Shown: piece after piece, positions 42,982-52,115 of the stretch
Layout: the number at the start of each line of letters is the position of its first letter
Position numbering within the stretch: position 1 is the stretch's first letter
Assembly: GCA_963928055.1 (NCBI GenBank)
Contig: CAWVDN010000001.1
Span: 186,001-250,000, forward strand
DNA length: 64,000 nucleotides
Source: Scatomonas sp963928055
GTDB lineage: Bacteria > Bacillota > Clostridia > Lachnospirales > Lachnospiraceae
Direction: 5' to 3'
The notes under the pieces: model-generated
What the model saw: the letters and a program-made list of their open reading frames with translations, nothing else
Told to the model about the DNA's origin: nothing
The model's database searches: none
Program-made: the position numbers and the translations under genes

Positions 42982-43390
42982 AATCATACCCTAGTTTTTT
43001 GTACAGCCTCACCGCCGCCTGGTTGCTTTCGGTTACTTCCAGACGGAACCGGCGCACCTCCGGATAGGTTTCCTCCATCCAGCGGAAAAATTCCGTGCCG
43101 TATCCTTTTCCCTGGGCTTCCGGAATGATAAAGATTTCCTCCAGCATCATGTTGACGCCGCCTACTTCGCAGGCGTAGTAGGGGGAGAGATAGGCAAAGC
43201 CCACCGCGCCGGTCTCATCCTCCAAAACGAATCCCTCCAGGAGGGAGCCATCTGTGACTGCCGCCTGAAAGGTCCGGTTCAGGGTTTCTTCCGGCACTGC
43301 GTGATCCACAGCGTCGCTCCGGTAAAAACCGTATACCATGGGGAGAACGGTTTCCGCGTCCGCTCCGGTCATTTTTCTGATCTGAAACAT
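42944..43390 (-). CDS. GNAT-family N-acetyltransferase
   Basis: A 148-residue acetyltransferase. Conserved region IFIIPEAQGKGYGTEFFRWM near 88-107 is the acetyl-CoA binding loop, followed by LEVTESNQAAVRLYKKLGY near 118-136. GAGGA precedes the ATG on the - strand. It converges on and overlaps the 42493 gene, so both 3' ends share coding sequence. The substrate is unknown. Confidence 0.87.
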   Translation of the reverse strand: MFQIRKMTGADAETVLPMVYGFYRSDAVDHAVPEETLNRTFQAAVTDGSLLEGFVLEDETGAVGFAYLSPYYACEVGGVNMMLEEIFIIPEAQGKGYGTEFFRWMEETYPEVRRFRLEVTESNQAAVRLYKKLGYDFIRYEQMAKDRK

Positions 43391-43519
43391 TGCATATTCC
43401 TCTTTTCTGTGAAAGTTCCTGTACTATCATGCCTGATTTCCGAAAAAAAAGCAAGTCCCGAATTGAGGCGGCATCGGTTTCGTGATACAATCATAACAGA
43501 TGGAAGAGAGGAGGCGCGT

Positions 43520-44206
43520 ATGACAGAGAGCAAACGTTTTATGGATCATTTTTATATCTTGGACGACGGCCGGGTGCGGCAGTTCCTGATCCTGGGAGAG
43601 CAGGAGGCGCTGCTCATTGACACCGGATTCGCGGACAGCGGGGTATATCAGGCTGTGCGGGAACTTACAGATCTGCCGGTCCGGGTGCTTCTGACCCACG
43701 GGGACGGGGATCACACCGGCGGCCTGAAGGATTTCGGAAGCTGCTATCTGAATCAGAAGGACTGGCATCTGTTGGACGACGGGATCGAAAAAAAGGATCT
43801 GAAGGAGGGAGATGTCTTCCGCTGCGGAGATTTCTGTCTGGAAACTCTGGAGATCCCCGGCCATACCTATGGAAGCGTCGCTTTTCTGGATCGGAAAAAG
43901 AAGCTGCTGCTGCCCGGGGATTCTGTCCAGAAGGAGGGCCCTATCTTTATGTTCGGCGAACACCGGAATCTGGATCTTTACATTGAAAGCCAGAAAAAAC
44001 TCCGCGGCCTCGCGGATCAGGTAGAGACCATTCTTCCCTGCCACCACGACTGTCCTATCGGGCCGGAATACATCGAAAGAAATCTGGAGGATGCCATAGA
44101 TCTGAGGGAAGGAAAACTAAAGGGCGAAAAGCATCCGTTTATGCCCTGCCGCTGCTGCAAAGGTCGGTGGACAGAATTCCTTTACGACCTGGGATCTGCA
44201 GATTAG
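43520..44206 (+). CDS. Metallo-beta-lactamase-fold hydrolase
   Basis: A 228-residue MBL-fold protein. The metal-binding motif reads LLTHGDGDHTGG near residues 62-73, where the second His of the usual HxHxDH is Asp. Further ligands appear as IPGHTYGSVAF near 118 and PCHHDCP near 178. A late Cys cluster (PCRCCKG) occurs near the C-terminus. GAGAGGAGG precedes the ATG at 43520. The HxDxDH form is seen in other clostridial MBL proteins, so it may still bind metal. The substrate is unknown. Confidence 0.82.
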   Translation: MTESKRFMDHFYILDDGRVRQFLILGEQEALLIDTGFADSGVYQAVRELTDLPVRVLLTHGDGDHTGGLKDFGSCYLNQKDWHLLDDGIEKKDLKEGDVFRCGDFCLETLEIPGHTYGSVAFLDRKKKLLLPGDSVQKEGPIFMFGEHRNLDLYIESQKKLRGLADQVETILPCHHDCPIGPEYIERNLEDAIDLREGKLKGEKHPFMPCRCCKGRWTEFLYDLGSAD

Positions 44207-44234
44207 AAGATACTGAATACAGGGAGGTTTGAAA

Positions 44235-45261
44235 ATGCGAAGAAAAAAACTGAAGATCGGACTGATCGGCGGAGGCCGGATCGGGAAAGTGCACGGGGAA
44301 AATATCCAGAAGTATATCCCGGATGCGGAAGTGTCAATTTTTGTAAACCGGACCAGACGGGAGGAACTGGTCAAGTGGGCGGAAGATCTTGAGATCCCCA
44401 GGATTTCCTCCGATCCGGAAGAAATCTTTTCGGATCCGGAGATAGACGCGGTGTGCATCTGCTCCGCCACGGAGACCCATATAGAGTATATCATCCGCGC
44501 CGCCAAAGCCGGAAAACATATTTTCTGCGAGAAGCCTGTCCATTGGGATATCGGCAGGATCAAAGAAGCTCTGGAAGCCGTCCGGGAAGCAGGGGTAAAA
44601 CTGCAGATCGGCTTTGTCCGCCGGTTTGACCGGAGTCACCGAGCGGTTCGGGAAGCGGTAGCCTCCGGAAAACTGGGAGCGCCCTACATGATCAAAGCCT
44701 GCTCCCGGGATCCGGAGCCGCCGTCCATGGAGTACATCCAGGGGTCCGGCGGGATTTTTCTGGATATGATGATCCACGATTTTGATATGGCCCGCTATCT
44801 GTCCGGCAGCGAGGTGACGGAAGTGTACGCCATGGGCGCCTGCCTCGTGGATCCCCGTTTCGCGGACTGCGGCGATGTGGACACGGCCCTGGTGACGCTG
44901 AAATTTGCCAACGGAGCCATGGGCGTCATCGATAACTGCCGCCGGTCCTCCTACGGATATGATCAGGCGGGTAGAAGTCCATTGCGAGAAGGGCTGCGCG
45001 CAGGACGGAAATGTACTGGAGCATCAGGCCTATATCAGTATGGCCGGAGGCATCGAGACGGCGAAACCCACCTGGTTTTTCCTGGAGAGATACAACGATG
45101 CTTTTGTGGAAGAAATGAAAGCCTTTATTTCCGCGATACAGGAGGATCAGGAAGTTCCCGTGAGCGGAAAAGACGGACTGGAGCCGGTGCGGATCGCCCT
45201 GGCGGCGAAAAAGTCCCTGGAAGAGGGAAGGCCGGTGCGGTTATCGGAGATCGAATCCTAA
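44235..45261 (+). pseudogene. Gfo/Idh/MocA-family oxidoreductase (IolG-like), frameshifted
   Basis: NAD(P)-dependent sugar or inositol dehydrogenase family. The Rossmann motif is GLIGGGRIGKVHGEN near residues 8-22, the EKP motif is HIFCEKPVHW near 98, and the catalytic-domain motif is GGIFLDMMIHDFDMARYL near 172-189. Frame breaks at 44966-44967; removing one G gives GYDQRVEVHCEKGC and continues to LSEIES at 45261. AGGGAGG precedes the ATG at 44235. Inositol 2-dehydrogenase is the closest resemblance but is not certain. Confidence 0.82.
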
Positions 45262-45327
45262 TTTCAGATTTTTTTCTATGTTCACATTTTTTTGACATTT
45301 CGAGACTATGATAGAAAACCGGGAAGA

Positions 45328-45343
45328 CAGTCGAGCGCTGCGT
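45328..45343 (+). repeat. 16-bp repeat CAGTCGAGCGCTGCGT, copy 3
   Basis: Intergenic copy, 7 bases before the start codon of the following membrane protein, between its possible GGGAAGA site and the ATG. Confidence 0.8.
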
Positions 45344-45350
45344 TGTCAAA

Positions 45351-46163
45351 ATGGGTGAATATTATCTTCTTCACTATTTTAATCTGAAAAACGCGGGAAT
45401 GTTCCTGCTTGTATCTTTTCTTGGCATGTTTGCCGTACTGGCCCTGATCCTGCTGGCGGCCAGAAGGCAGGTGAAAAAGAAAATACAGGCAGAGGGCAGC
45501 GGGCGGCACCGGAAGACCCTGCGGGAGCACAGCCGGAAACAGTACCAGGTGATCGAAAGCTTCTATGAGCTTGTATTCAGCAGCACTTCGGTCCTGCTCT
45601 TTCTGAGCCTTTACTATCTGATCGATTCCTATATCCCTCAGGCGGCGGAATACTGGAACACCTATCGGGATCTGATCCTGCTGCTGTTCATCGTGCTGTC
45701 GGTATTCTTTACCAGCTGGCTGGATGTGGTTTTCGTAAAGCTGAACAGTCGAGCGCTGCGTAGGCGGCGGTGCGGCTGGTATCCTCCCTGTATATTGTGC
45801 TGATCCTGCTCTACATCCGCTTTATCTATGAGGATACGAATTACGACGACCTGATCCTGTATTTTGTGACCCTGGCGGTAGGACGTTTCCTGTATTTTGA
45901 TTTTACTGTAAAGGACTTTGTGCAGACCCTTCGGGGCGTAGTCCGGAATCTGCCTCTGCTCCCTTCTGATGGGAGGGTATTCGGCCTTTATCTGCTGGTT
46001 CGGCTTTTCCGTAGATTTTCTGCTGACGTCGAACGGAGTGATCGTCAGCACCCTCATCGCGCATCTGTTTATGGATCTTTCCATCTTCCTACTGCATCGG
46101 ACCAGGCTGCTGCGTTTTTTTATCGCTCCCGCGGATCCCTCAGAAAGCCCGCGGAAGATTTAG
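45351..46163 (+). pseudogene. Unrecognised seven-helix membrane protein, broken by the 16-bp repeat and a frameshift
   Basis: Hydrophobic protein of unknown family. Reading through the lesions gives about seven membrane segments, e.g. MFLLVSFLGMFAVLALILLA, LILLLFIVLSVFFTSWLDVV and FICWFGFSVDFLL. Frame is lost at the 16-bp repeat (45746-45761); removing 17 bases there joins VVFVKLK to AAVRLVSS. It is lost again near 45964-45965, where one T removed gives LPLMGGYSAFICW. The restored protein would be about 264 residues. No motif suggests function. Confidence 0.65.
45746..45761 (+). repeat. 16-bp repeat CAGTCGAGCGCTGCGT, copy 4
   Basis: Lies inside the coding sequence of the seven-helix protein and disrupts its frame; followed by AG as in copy 2. 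Confidence 0.8.
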
Positions 46164-46188
46164 CGAAAGATTTAGGCGCACCCTCTGC

Positions 46189-46217
46189 TTGTAAAGCTTC
46201 GGATTCTCCTATATAAT
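46189..46217 (+). promoter_or_regulatory. Promoter of the radical SAM-DUF2344-rng operon
   Basis: TTGTAA (46189-46194), 17-base spacer, TATAAT (46212-46217), about 115 bases before the start codon. Confidence 0.6.
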
Positions 46218-46238
46218 AAGGGGAGATGTCCGACGGAC

Positions 46239-46295
46239 GGGATCCTGCCTCCGGATCGGGAGCAGGATCCCTGTCTGTGTGGGCAGCTGCCCACA
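46239..46295 (+). promoter_or_regulatory. Structured leader with two consecutive hairpins
   Basis: GGGATCCTGC (46239-46248) pairs with GCAGGATCCC (46262-46271). It is followed by the perfect palindrome TGTGGGCAGCTGCCCACA (46278-46295) and an A-rich stretch. No T tract follows, so it is not a normal terminator. No known riboswitch was recognised. Confidence 0.5.
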
Positions 46296-46331
46296 GGCAG
46301 AAAAAAATGTATGAAAAACGGGTGTTTTGAT

Positions 46332-48199
46332 ATGAGAAAATTAGCTTTAGACGATGAAATTTTGCTGAGGATCGAAAAACCTGCCCGCTATATCGGCGGC
46401 GAGGTGGGCGCGGTCATGAAGGATCCGGAGCAGGTGAAGATCCGTTTCGCCATCTCCTTCGCGGACGTTTATGAGATCGCCTGTTCCCATCTGGGAATAT
46501 CGATCCTTTATGATATGTTTTAACAGACGGCCGGATGTCTGGTGCGAGCGGGTCTATTCCCCCTGGACGGATCTGGATCGGATCCTGCGGGAGAAAAAGA
46601 TTCCCCTGTTTACCCTGGAGTCCCAGACCCCTGTGCGGGAGATGGATTTTCTGGGGGATCACGCTGCAGTATGAGATGTGCTACACCAATATCCTGCAGA
46701 TCCTGGATCTTTCCGGGATCCCTCTGCGCGCGGGGGAGCGGACGGAACAGGATCCTCTTGTCATTGGAGGAGGCCCCTGCGCCTGCAACCCGGAGCCCAT
46801 TGCGGATTTCTTTGATCTGTTTTACATGGGAGAAGGGGAAGTGGTCTACGACGCTCTTTTTGACGCTTATCTGGAAAATAAAAGCTCCGGCGGAAGCCGG
46901 CAGGACTTCTTAAAGAAAGCGGCAGGGATCCCCGGGATCTACGTTCCCTCTCTGTATGAGGCGACCTATAAGGAGGACGGCACCCTGGCTTCTTTCCGGC
47001 CGCTGTGCCCGGAAGCTCCGGAGACGGTGGAAAAACAGGTGGTCATGGATTTCGACCGGGTCAGCTATCCGGAAGCCCCCATCGTCCCCTACATCAAAGC
47101 CACCCAGGACCGGGTGGTGCTGGAGATCCAGCGGGGCTGCATCCGGGGCTGCCGTTTCTGCCAGGCGGGCATGATCTACCGGCCCTTAAGAGAAAAGAAA
47201 CTGGATACCCTGAAGGAAAAGGCGGAGGCCATGCTGCGGAACACGGGATACGAGGAAATATCCCTGAGTTCCCTGAGCTCCAGCGACTACCGGGAGCTGC
47301 CGGAGCTGCTGGATCATCTGATCCGGGAATGCAGCCGACGCCATGTAAATATATCCCTTCCTTCCCTTAGGATCGATTCCTTTTCCCTGGACGTCATGTC
47401 CAAAGTGCAGGATGTAAAAAAGAGCAGCCTGACCTTTGCCCCGGAGGCGGGCTCCCAGCGGATGCGGGATGTGATCAACAAAGGGCTGACGGAGGAGGAT
47501 ATCCTGACGGGAGCCGGCTCCGCCTTTGAGGGTGGCTGGAACAAGGTAAAGCTTTACTTTATGCTGGGACTGCCCACAGAGACCGAGGAGGATATCCGGG
47601 CCATTGCGGAACTCTGCGAAAAGGTGGCGGAGCGGTATTACGATATCCCCAAGGAGCAGAGGAACGGCAAGTGCCAGATCACGGCCAGCAGCTCCTTCTT
47701 TGTACCCAAGCCCTTTACCCCCTTCCAGTGGGCCTCTATGAATACAAAGGAAGATTTTCTGGAAAAAGCCAGGCTGCTGAAGGGATCCATCCGGGAACAG
47801 AAAAATCAGAAGAGCATCAAATACCATTACCATGAGGCGGATATCAGCGTCCTGGAAGGCGTACTGGCCAGAGGCGACCGGAGGCTCGGGGCCGTGATCG
47901 AAGCGGCCTACCGGAAAGGAGCGCTTTTTGACGCCTGGTCGGAGAATTTTCATCCGGAGTACTGGGAAGAGGCTTTCCGGGAAACGGGATTGGATCCCGC
48001 CTTCTATACCTCCCGGGAGCGGGGAGAAGAGGAACTGTTCCCCTGGGATTTTATCCGGACGGGCGTTTCCAAGGCCTTCCTGAGAAGAGAATGGGAAACC
48101 GCGAAACAGGAGAAGGTCACCCCCAACTGCCGGCAGAAATGCGCCGGGTGCGGGGCCAGAGCATACGGAGGAGGTGTCTGCCATGAGACTGCGGATTAA
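46332..48199 (+). pseudogene. TIGR03960-type radical SAM protein, two frameshifts near the 5' end
   Basis: Large radical SAM protein of the kind encoded next to a DUF2344 protein in Firmicutes; function not established. The cluster motif is C-x3-C-x2-C in QRGCIRGCRFCQAG, and the C-terminus has CRQKCAGCGA. The start at 46332 gives MRKLALDDEILLRIEKPARY, the usual opening. Frame breaks at the T4 run 46518-46521 (one T removed gives YDMFNRRPDVWCERV) and at the G5 run 46653-46657 (one G removed gives MDFLGITLQYEMCYTN). Its stop overlaps the DUF2344 start. Confidence 0.85.
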
Positions 48200-48878
48200 A
48201 TTTTCAAAGACAGGATCCATGAAATTTATCGGACATCTGGATGTGATGCGCTATTTTCAGAAGGCGATCCGCCGGGCGGAGATCGATGTGGCGTACTCCG
48301 GCGGCTTCAGTCCCCACATGCTCATGTCCTTTGCCCAGCCCCTGGGAGTAGGGGTCGCCAGCGACGGGGAATATTTCGATCTGGATGTGAACAGCTGCGG
48401 CAGTTCCCGGGAGATCGTGGACAGGCTCAACGCCCAGATGGTTCCCGAGATCCAGGTGCTTCAGGCAGTAAAGATCTCTGAGGAGAAATCCGCCAAAGGC
48501 ATGACGCTGGTGGCGGCGGCGGATTATCTGGTGGGATTCCGGGATCCCGGCCTGCTTCCGGAAGGATGGGGGGATCGGATCGGGGAATTTCTGGAGCAGA
48601 AACAGATCGTGATCCTGAAAAAGGGAAAAAACGGAGAAAAAGAGTGGGACATCCGTCCTTTTCTTTACCGCATGGAAGCGGAAGAAGGAGAGATCTTTCT
48701 GAGGGTCTCCGCCGGAAGCCAGAACAATCTGAAGCCGGAAGCGGCGGTGGAAGCCTTCGCCGCCTGGCTGGGAAGGGATCTTCCGGAATTTGCCCTTCAG
48801 ATCCGCCGGCTGGAGCTTTACGCGCAGACGGAGAAGGGGTTTGTACCTCTGGGAGAATTGGGGGAGGAAATTGAGTAA
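48183..48878 (+). CDS. DUF2344 / TIGR03936-family protein
   Basis: A 231-residue partner of the upstream radical SAM protein; in many bacteria the two are fused or adjacent. It begins MRLRIKFSKTGSMKFIGHLD and contains AYSGGFSPHMLMSFAQPLGV near 41-60, both characteristic. GGAGGAGGTG precedes the ATG at 48183. The 3' end overlaps the rng start by 8 bases. The biochemical role is unknown; genomic context ties it to RNase G and ribosomal genes. Confidence 0.85.
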   Translation: MRLRIKFSKTGSMKFIGHLDVMRYFQKAIRRAEIDVAYSGGFSPHMLMSFAQPLGVGVASDGEYFDLDVNSCGSSREIVDRLNAQMVPEIQVLQAVKISEEKSAKGMTLVAAADYLVGFRDPGLLPEGWGDRIGEFLEQKQIVILKKGKNGEKEWDIRPFLYRMEAEEGEIFLRVSAGSQNNLKPEAAVEAFAAWLGRDLPEFALQIRRLELYAQTEKGFVPLGELGEEIE

Positions 48879-50094
48879 AAAATATATCATTGCCCGCATG
48901 CCCGTCGCGGGAGAAGATTCCATGGCGGCGGTTCTGACAGATGAGCGGAAACCGGTGGAGTTTACTCTTTTCCGCCGGGACGAACCCGCGGAAATCGGGA
49001 GCATCTATGTGGGAAAGGTGGAAAAAGTCGCGGATAGCCTGCAGGCGGCCTTTGTCATGACTGCCCCCGAGCAGAGGGTCTATCTTCCCCTGGACAACCT
49101 GGAGGGCGCTGTTTTTAAGACCCGAAAGAAAGACCCCCGGCTGAAGGCCGGAGACGAACTGCTGGTGCAGGTCCAGAAAGAAGCGGTAAAGAGCAAGCTT
49201 CCCAGGGCCACGGCGGAACTGAAGATCCCGGGACGTTACATGGTCCTTTTCTGCGGAAGCGCCTCCCTCTGCTTTTCCAAGCGCCTGAGCTCCCGGGAGA
49301 AGGAGCGGCTCCGGGCGCTGCTGCCCTGGAAGAACACGGACTGCGGAGTCATCCTGCGAACCAACGCCGGGGAAGCCTCCCGGGAGGAACTTCTGGAGGA
49401 GTTTGAACGCCTTTCGGAGATCCTCCGCAGAATCCGGGAACAGGGTCCTTCCAGAACCTGTTTTTCCTGTCTCTGGCGGGGGACGCCGTCCTGGCTTCGG
49501 GAACTGGAGCGTGTGCCCGCGGGACAGCTGGAGGAGGTTGTGACGGATGATCCGGCGGTCTACGAGACGCTGCTGGCACATCCGGAGGAAAACCCTTCTT
49601 CCCATCCGCCGTCGATCCGTCTGTACAGGGACAGCCTGCTGCCCCTGTACAAGCTGTACAGTCTGGAAGCTCTGCTGGACCGTCTTACAAAGGAGCATGT
49701 GTGGATGGGATCCGGGGGATTTCTGGTGATCCAGCAGACGGAAGCTTTTGTCTCGGTGGATGTGAATTCCGGCAGATATCAGGGAAAAAAAGATCCGGAG
49801 GAAACAGCCTGGCTCATCAACCGGGAGGCGGCGGGAGAGATCGCCGCCCAGATCCGGCTGCGGCAGCTTTCCGGGATCATCCTTGTGGATTTTATCAATA
49901 TGAAGGATCCCGCAAGAAAGAAGGCGCTGGTGGAAGAATTCCGCGCCCTGACAAAAGAGGATCCGGTGAAGACGACGGTGGTGGACATGACTCCCCTGGA
50001 TATTCTGGAGGTGACCCGGGAAAAAGGGCGGAGATCCCTGGCGGAACAGCTGGCATCTTTCCGAAAAGGAGAAAAAAAGGAGGCGGAGCTTTGA
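48871..50094 (+). CDS. rng: Ribonuclease E/G family protein
   Basis: Endoribonuclease for RNA processing, 407 residues. It starts at TTG 48871 with GGGGAGGAAA upstream, inside the DUF2344 3' end. An S1-like region (GSIYVGKVEKVADSLQAAFV near 43-62) precedes the catalytic core. The catalytic metal-binding Asp residues are in SVDVNSGR near 293 and VDFINM near 334. From codon 117 onward the sequence is part of an 872-bp direct repeat (49221-50092), and the present C-terminus KKEAEL is produced by the repeat junction; the original end was probably KKEAELFD. Confidence 0.9.
   Translation: MSKKYIIARMPVAGEDSMAAVLTDERKPVEFTLFRRDEPAEIGSIYVGKVEKVADSLQAAFVMTAPEQRVYLPLDNLEGAVFKTRKKDPRLKAGDELLVQVQKEAVKSKLPRATAELKIPGRYMVLFCGSASLCFSKRLSSREKERLRALLPWKNTDCGVILRTNAGEASREELLEEFERLSEILRRIREQGPSRTCFSCLWRGTPSWLRELERVPAGQLEEVVTDDPAVYETLLAHPEENPSSHPPSIRLYRDSLLPLYKLYSLEALLDRLTKEHVWMGSGGFLVIQQTEAFVSVDVNSGRYQGKKDPEETAWLINREAAGEIAAQIRLRQLSGIILVDFINMKDPARKKALVEEFRALTKEDPVKTTVVDMTPLDILEVTREKGRRSLAEQLASFRKGEKKEAEL
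49221..50092 (+). repeat. 872-bp direct repeat, unit 1 (3' two-thirds of rng)
   Basis: The unit runs from GAAGATCCCGGGACG to GGCGGAGCTTT and is followed immediately by an apparently identical second unit at 50093-50964, offset 872 bases. Identity was checked over many segments by eye and no difference was found. Confidence 0.9.
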
Positions 50095-50972
50095 AGATCC
50101 CGGGACGTTACATGGTCCTTTTCTGCGGAAGCGCCTCCCTCTGCTTTTCCAAGCGCCTGAGCTCCCGGGAGAAGGAGCGGCTCCGGGCGCTGCTGCCCTG
50201 GAAGAACACGGACTGCGGAGTCATCCTGCGAACCAACGCCGGGGAAGCCTCCCGGGAGGAACTTCTGGAGGAGTTTGAACGCCTTTCGGAGATCCTCCGC
50301 AGAATCCGGGAACAGGGTCCTTCCAGAACCTGTTTTTCCTGTCTCTGGCGGGGGACGCCGTCCTGGCTTCGGGAACTGGAGCGTGTGCCCGCGGGACAGC
50401 TGGAGGAGGTTGTGACGGATGATCCGGCGGTCTACGAGACGCTGCTGGCACATCCGGAGGAAAACCCTTCTTCCCATCCGCCGTCGATCCGTCTGTACAG
50501 GGACAGCCTGCTGCCCCTGTACAAGCTGTACAGTCTGGAAGCTCTGCTGGACCGTCTTACAAAGGAGCATGTGTGGATGGGATCCGGGGGATTTCTGGTG
50601 ATCCAGCAGACGGAAGCTTTTGTCTCGGTGGATGTGAATTCCGGCAGATATCAGGGAAAAAAAGATCCGGAGGAAACAGCCTGGCTCATCAACCGGGAGG
50701 CGGCGGGAGAGATCGCCGCCCAGATCCGGCTGCGGCAGCTTTCCGGGATCATCCTTGTGGATTTTATCAATATGAAGGATCCCGCAAGAAAGAAGGCGCT
50801 GGTGGAAGAATTCCGCGCCCTGACAAAAGAGGATCCGGTGAAGACGACGGTGGTGGACATGACTCCCCTGGATATTCTGGAGGTGACCCGGGAAAAAGGG
50901 CGGAGATCCCTGGCGGAACAGCTGGCATCTTTCCGAAAAGGAGAAAAAAAGGAGGCGGAGCTTTTTGATTGA
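50091..50972 (+). pseudogene. Truncated second copy of rng (residues about 118 to the end)
   Basis: Second unit of the tandem duplication. It lacks the N-terminal 117 residues, including the S1-like domain, but keeps both catalytic Asp motifs. A TTG at 50091 overlaps the first copy's TGA and has AGGAGG about 7 bases upstream, so a 293-residue truncated protein could be translated. This site is the duplicated ribosome binding site that normally serves the next gene. Its end (AELFD, stop at 50972) is the original rng end and overlaps the next start by 8 bases. A recent duplication or an assembly artefact is likely. Confidence 0.8.
50093..50964 (+). repeat. 872-bp direct repeat, unit 2
   Basis: Second copy of the unit at 49221-50092. 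The junction shows almost no microhomology beyond the shared TTT/T. Confidence 0.9.
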
Positions 50973-51993
50973 AAATAAACAGGAGATTTCCTATGAGGAT
51001 CTGAAATACACGGCGCCCCTGGGAATGGAGCCTGTCCCGGAGAAAAAGCGGAAACCGGCAGGGATGGGAAGCGTGCTGCTGTTTTTTCTGATCGTTATGG
51101 CGGTTTTTCTTGTGCTGGGGAGCGCAGCCCAGTACTTTCTGGGCATGGCGGGCCTGGTGATCACGGAGCTGCTGTTTCTTGCGGCTTCCGTGCTTTTTGT
51201 GGCCCTGCGCCGTTTGGATCCGCGGCAGGTATTCCCTCTTGAGAAGCCTCGTCTGTGGGCCCTAGGCGGCACCGCCGTCCTCTGGCTTGCCGGTTACCTT
51301 TCCATGATGGTGGTGACCCTGATCCTGGCCTATTTCTTTCCCGCCGGCGTATACGGAGAGAGCGGCGCGACAAACACAGTGATCCAAAGCATTCCCTGGG
51401 GTCTTTCCTTTCTGGTGGTAGCGGTGCTGCCGGCCATCTGTGAGGAGGCGCTCCACAGGGGAGTGATCCAGTACGGAGTCCGGAACAGCCTGACCAAAAC
51501 CTGGCAGATCGTTCTGCTCATGGGCGCGCTCTTCGGTGTTTTTCACGTGAGCCTATGGAAGTTTCTGCCTACCGCTATGCTGGGAGCGCTGATGTCCTAT
51601 ATCCTGCTGAAAACGGGAAATATGTTCTATTCCAGCTTCTTCCATTTCTTCCACAACGGGATCCAGATGCTTCTGATGCTGGCTCTGCCGGCGGCCGCCT
51701 TACTGCCGGGGATCCCTCTGGCAGCTTCCGCGGAGGAAATGTACGCGTATATAAAAGAGGTCCTGCCGCCTTCCATCGGCATCTATCTCTGTATTTCCGC
51801 CTTGGCGCCCTACCTTTTTTATCTGGGAAACTGGATGCTGAACAGGGCTTACGCCTGGGGAAAACAGGCATTTTTCCCCAGGGGAAAGGAGCGGACCTGT
51901 TTTCTGGGGATCCTGCTTCCTACCATCGGGCTGCTTCTCGCCGGAAGCGTGGTGCTGGTCACCGGCGCCCTGGATCTTATGAGGGCTTACTGA
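50965..51993 (+). CDS. CPBP-family (CAAX/ABI) intramembrane metalloprotease
   Basis: A 342-residue polytopic membrane protein. The CPBP motifs are present: EEALHRGVIQYG near 155 (EExxxR), LFGVFHVSLWKFLPTAMLG near 185 (FxxxH) and SSFFHFFHNGIQ near 218 (HxxxN-like). About eight membrane helices are apparent. TTG at 50965 is the start, with GGAGG 8-12 bases upstream, overlapping the rng end. Members process prenylated or bacteriocin-related peptides; the substrate here is unknown. Confidence 0.85.
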   Translation: MIENKQEISYEDLKYTAPLGMEPVPEKKRKPAGMGSVLLFFLIVMAVFLVLGSAAQYFLGMAGLVITELLFLAASVLFVALRRLDPRQVFPLEKPRLWALGGTAVLWLAGYLSMMVVTLILAYFFPAGVYGESGATNTVIQSIPWGLSFLVVAVLPAICEEALHRGVIQYGVRNSLTKTWQIVLLMGALFGVFHVSLWKFLPTAMLGALMSYILLKTGNMFYSSFFHFFHNGIQMLLMLALPAAALLPGIPLAASAEEMYAYIKEVLPPSIGIYLCISALAPYLFYLGNWMLNRAYAWGKQAFFPRGKERTCFLGILLPTIGLLLAGSVVLVTGALDLMRAY

Positions 51994-52039
51994 GGCGCGC
52001 CTTTTGAGATTTACGCGTTATGCGGCCGGGAAAATATGT

Positions 52040-52063
52040 TAGGGTCAGTGTACACCGACGCTA
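52040..52063. mobile_element. MITE-like element, 24-bp minimal remnant
   Basis: TAGGGTCAGTGTACACCGACGCTA: the two terminal repeats of the element family fused back to back around GTGTAC, flanked by TA on each side. Confidence 0.65.
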
Positions 52064-52115
52064 GAACTTTTGAACCTTTGATTGAAGAAAGAAAGAACAG
52101 GAGGGAAACAGCGAT

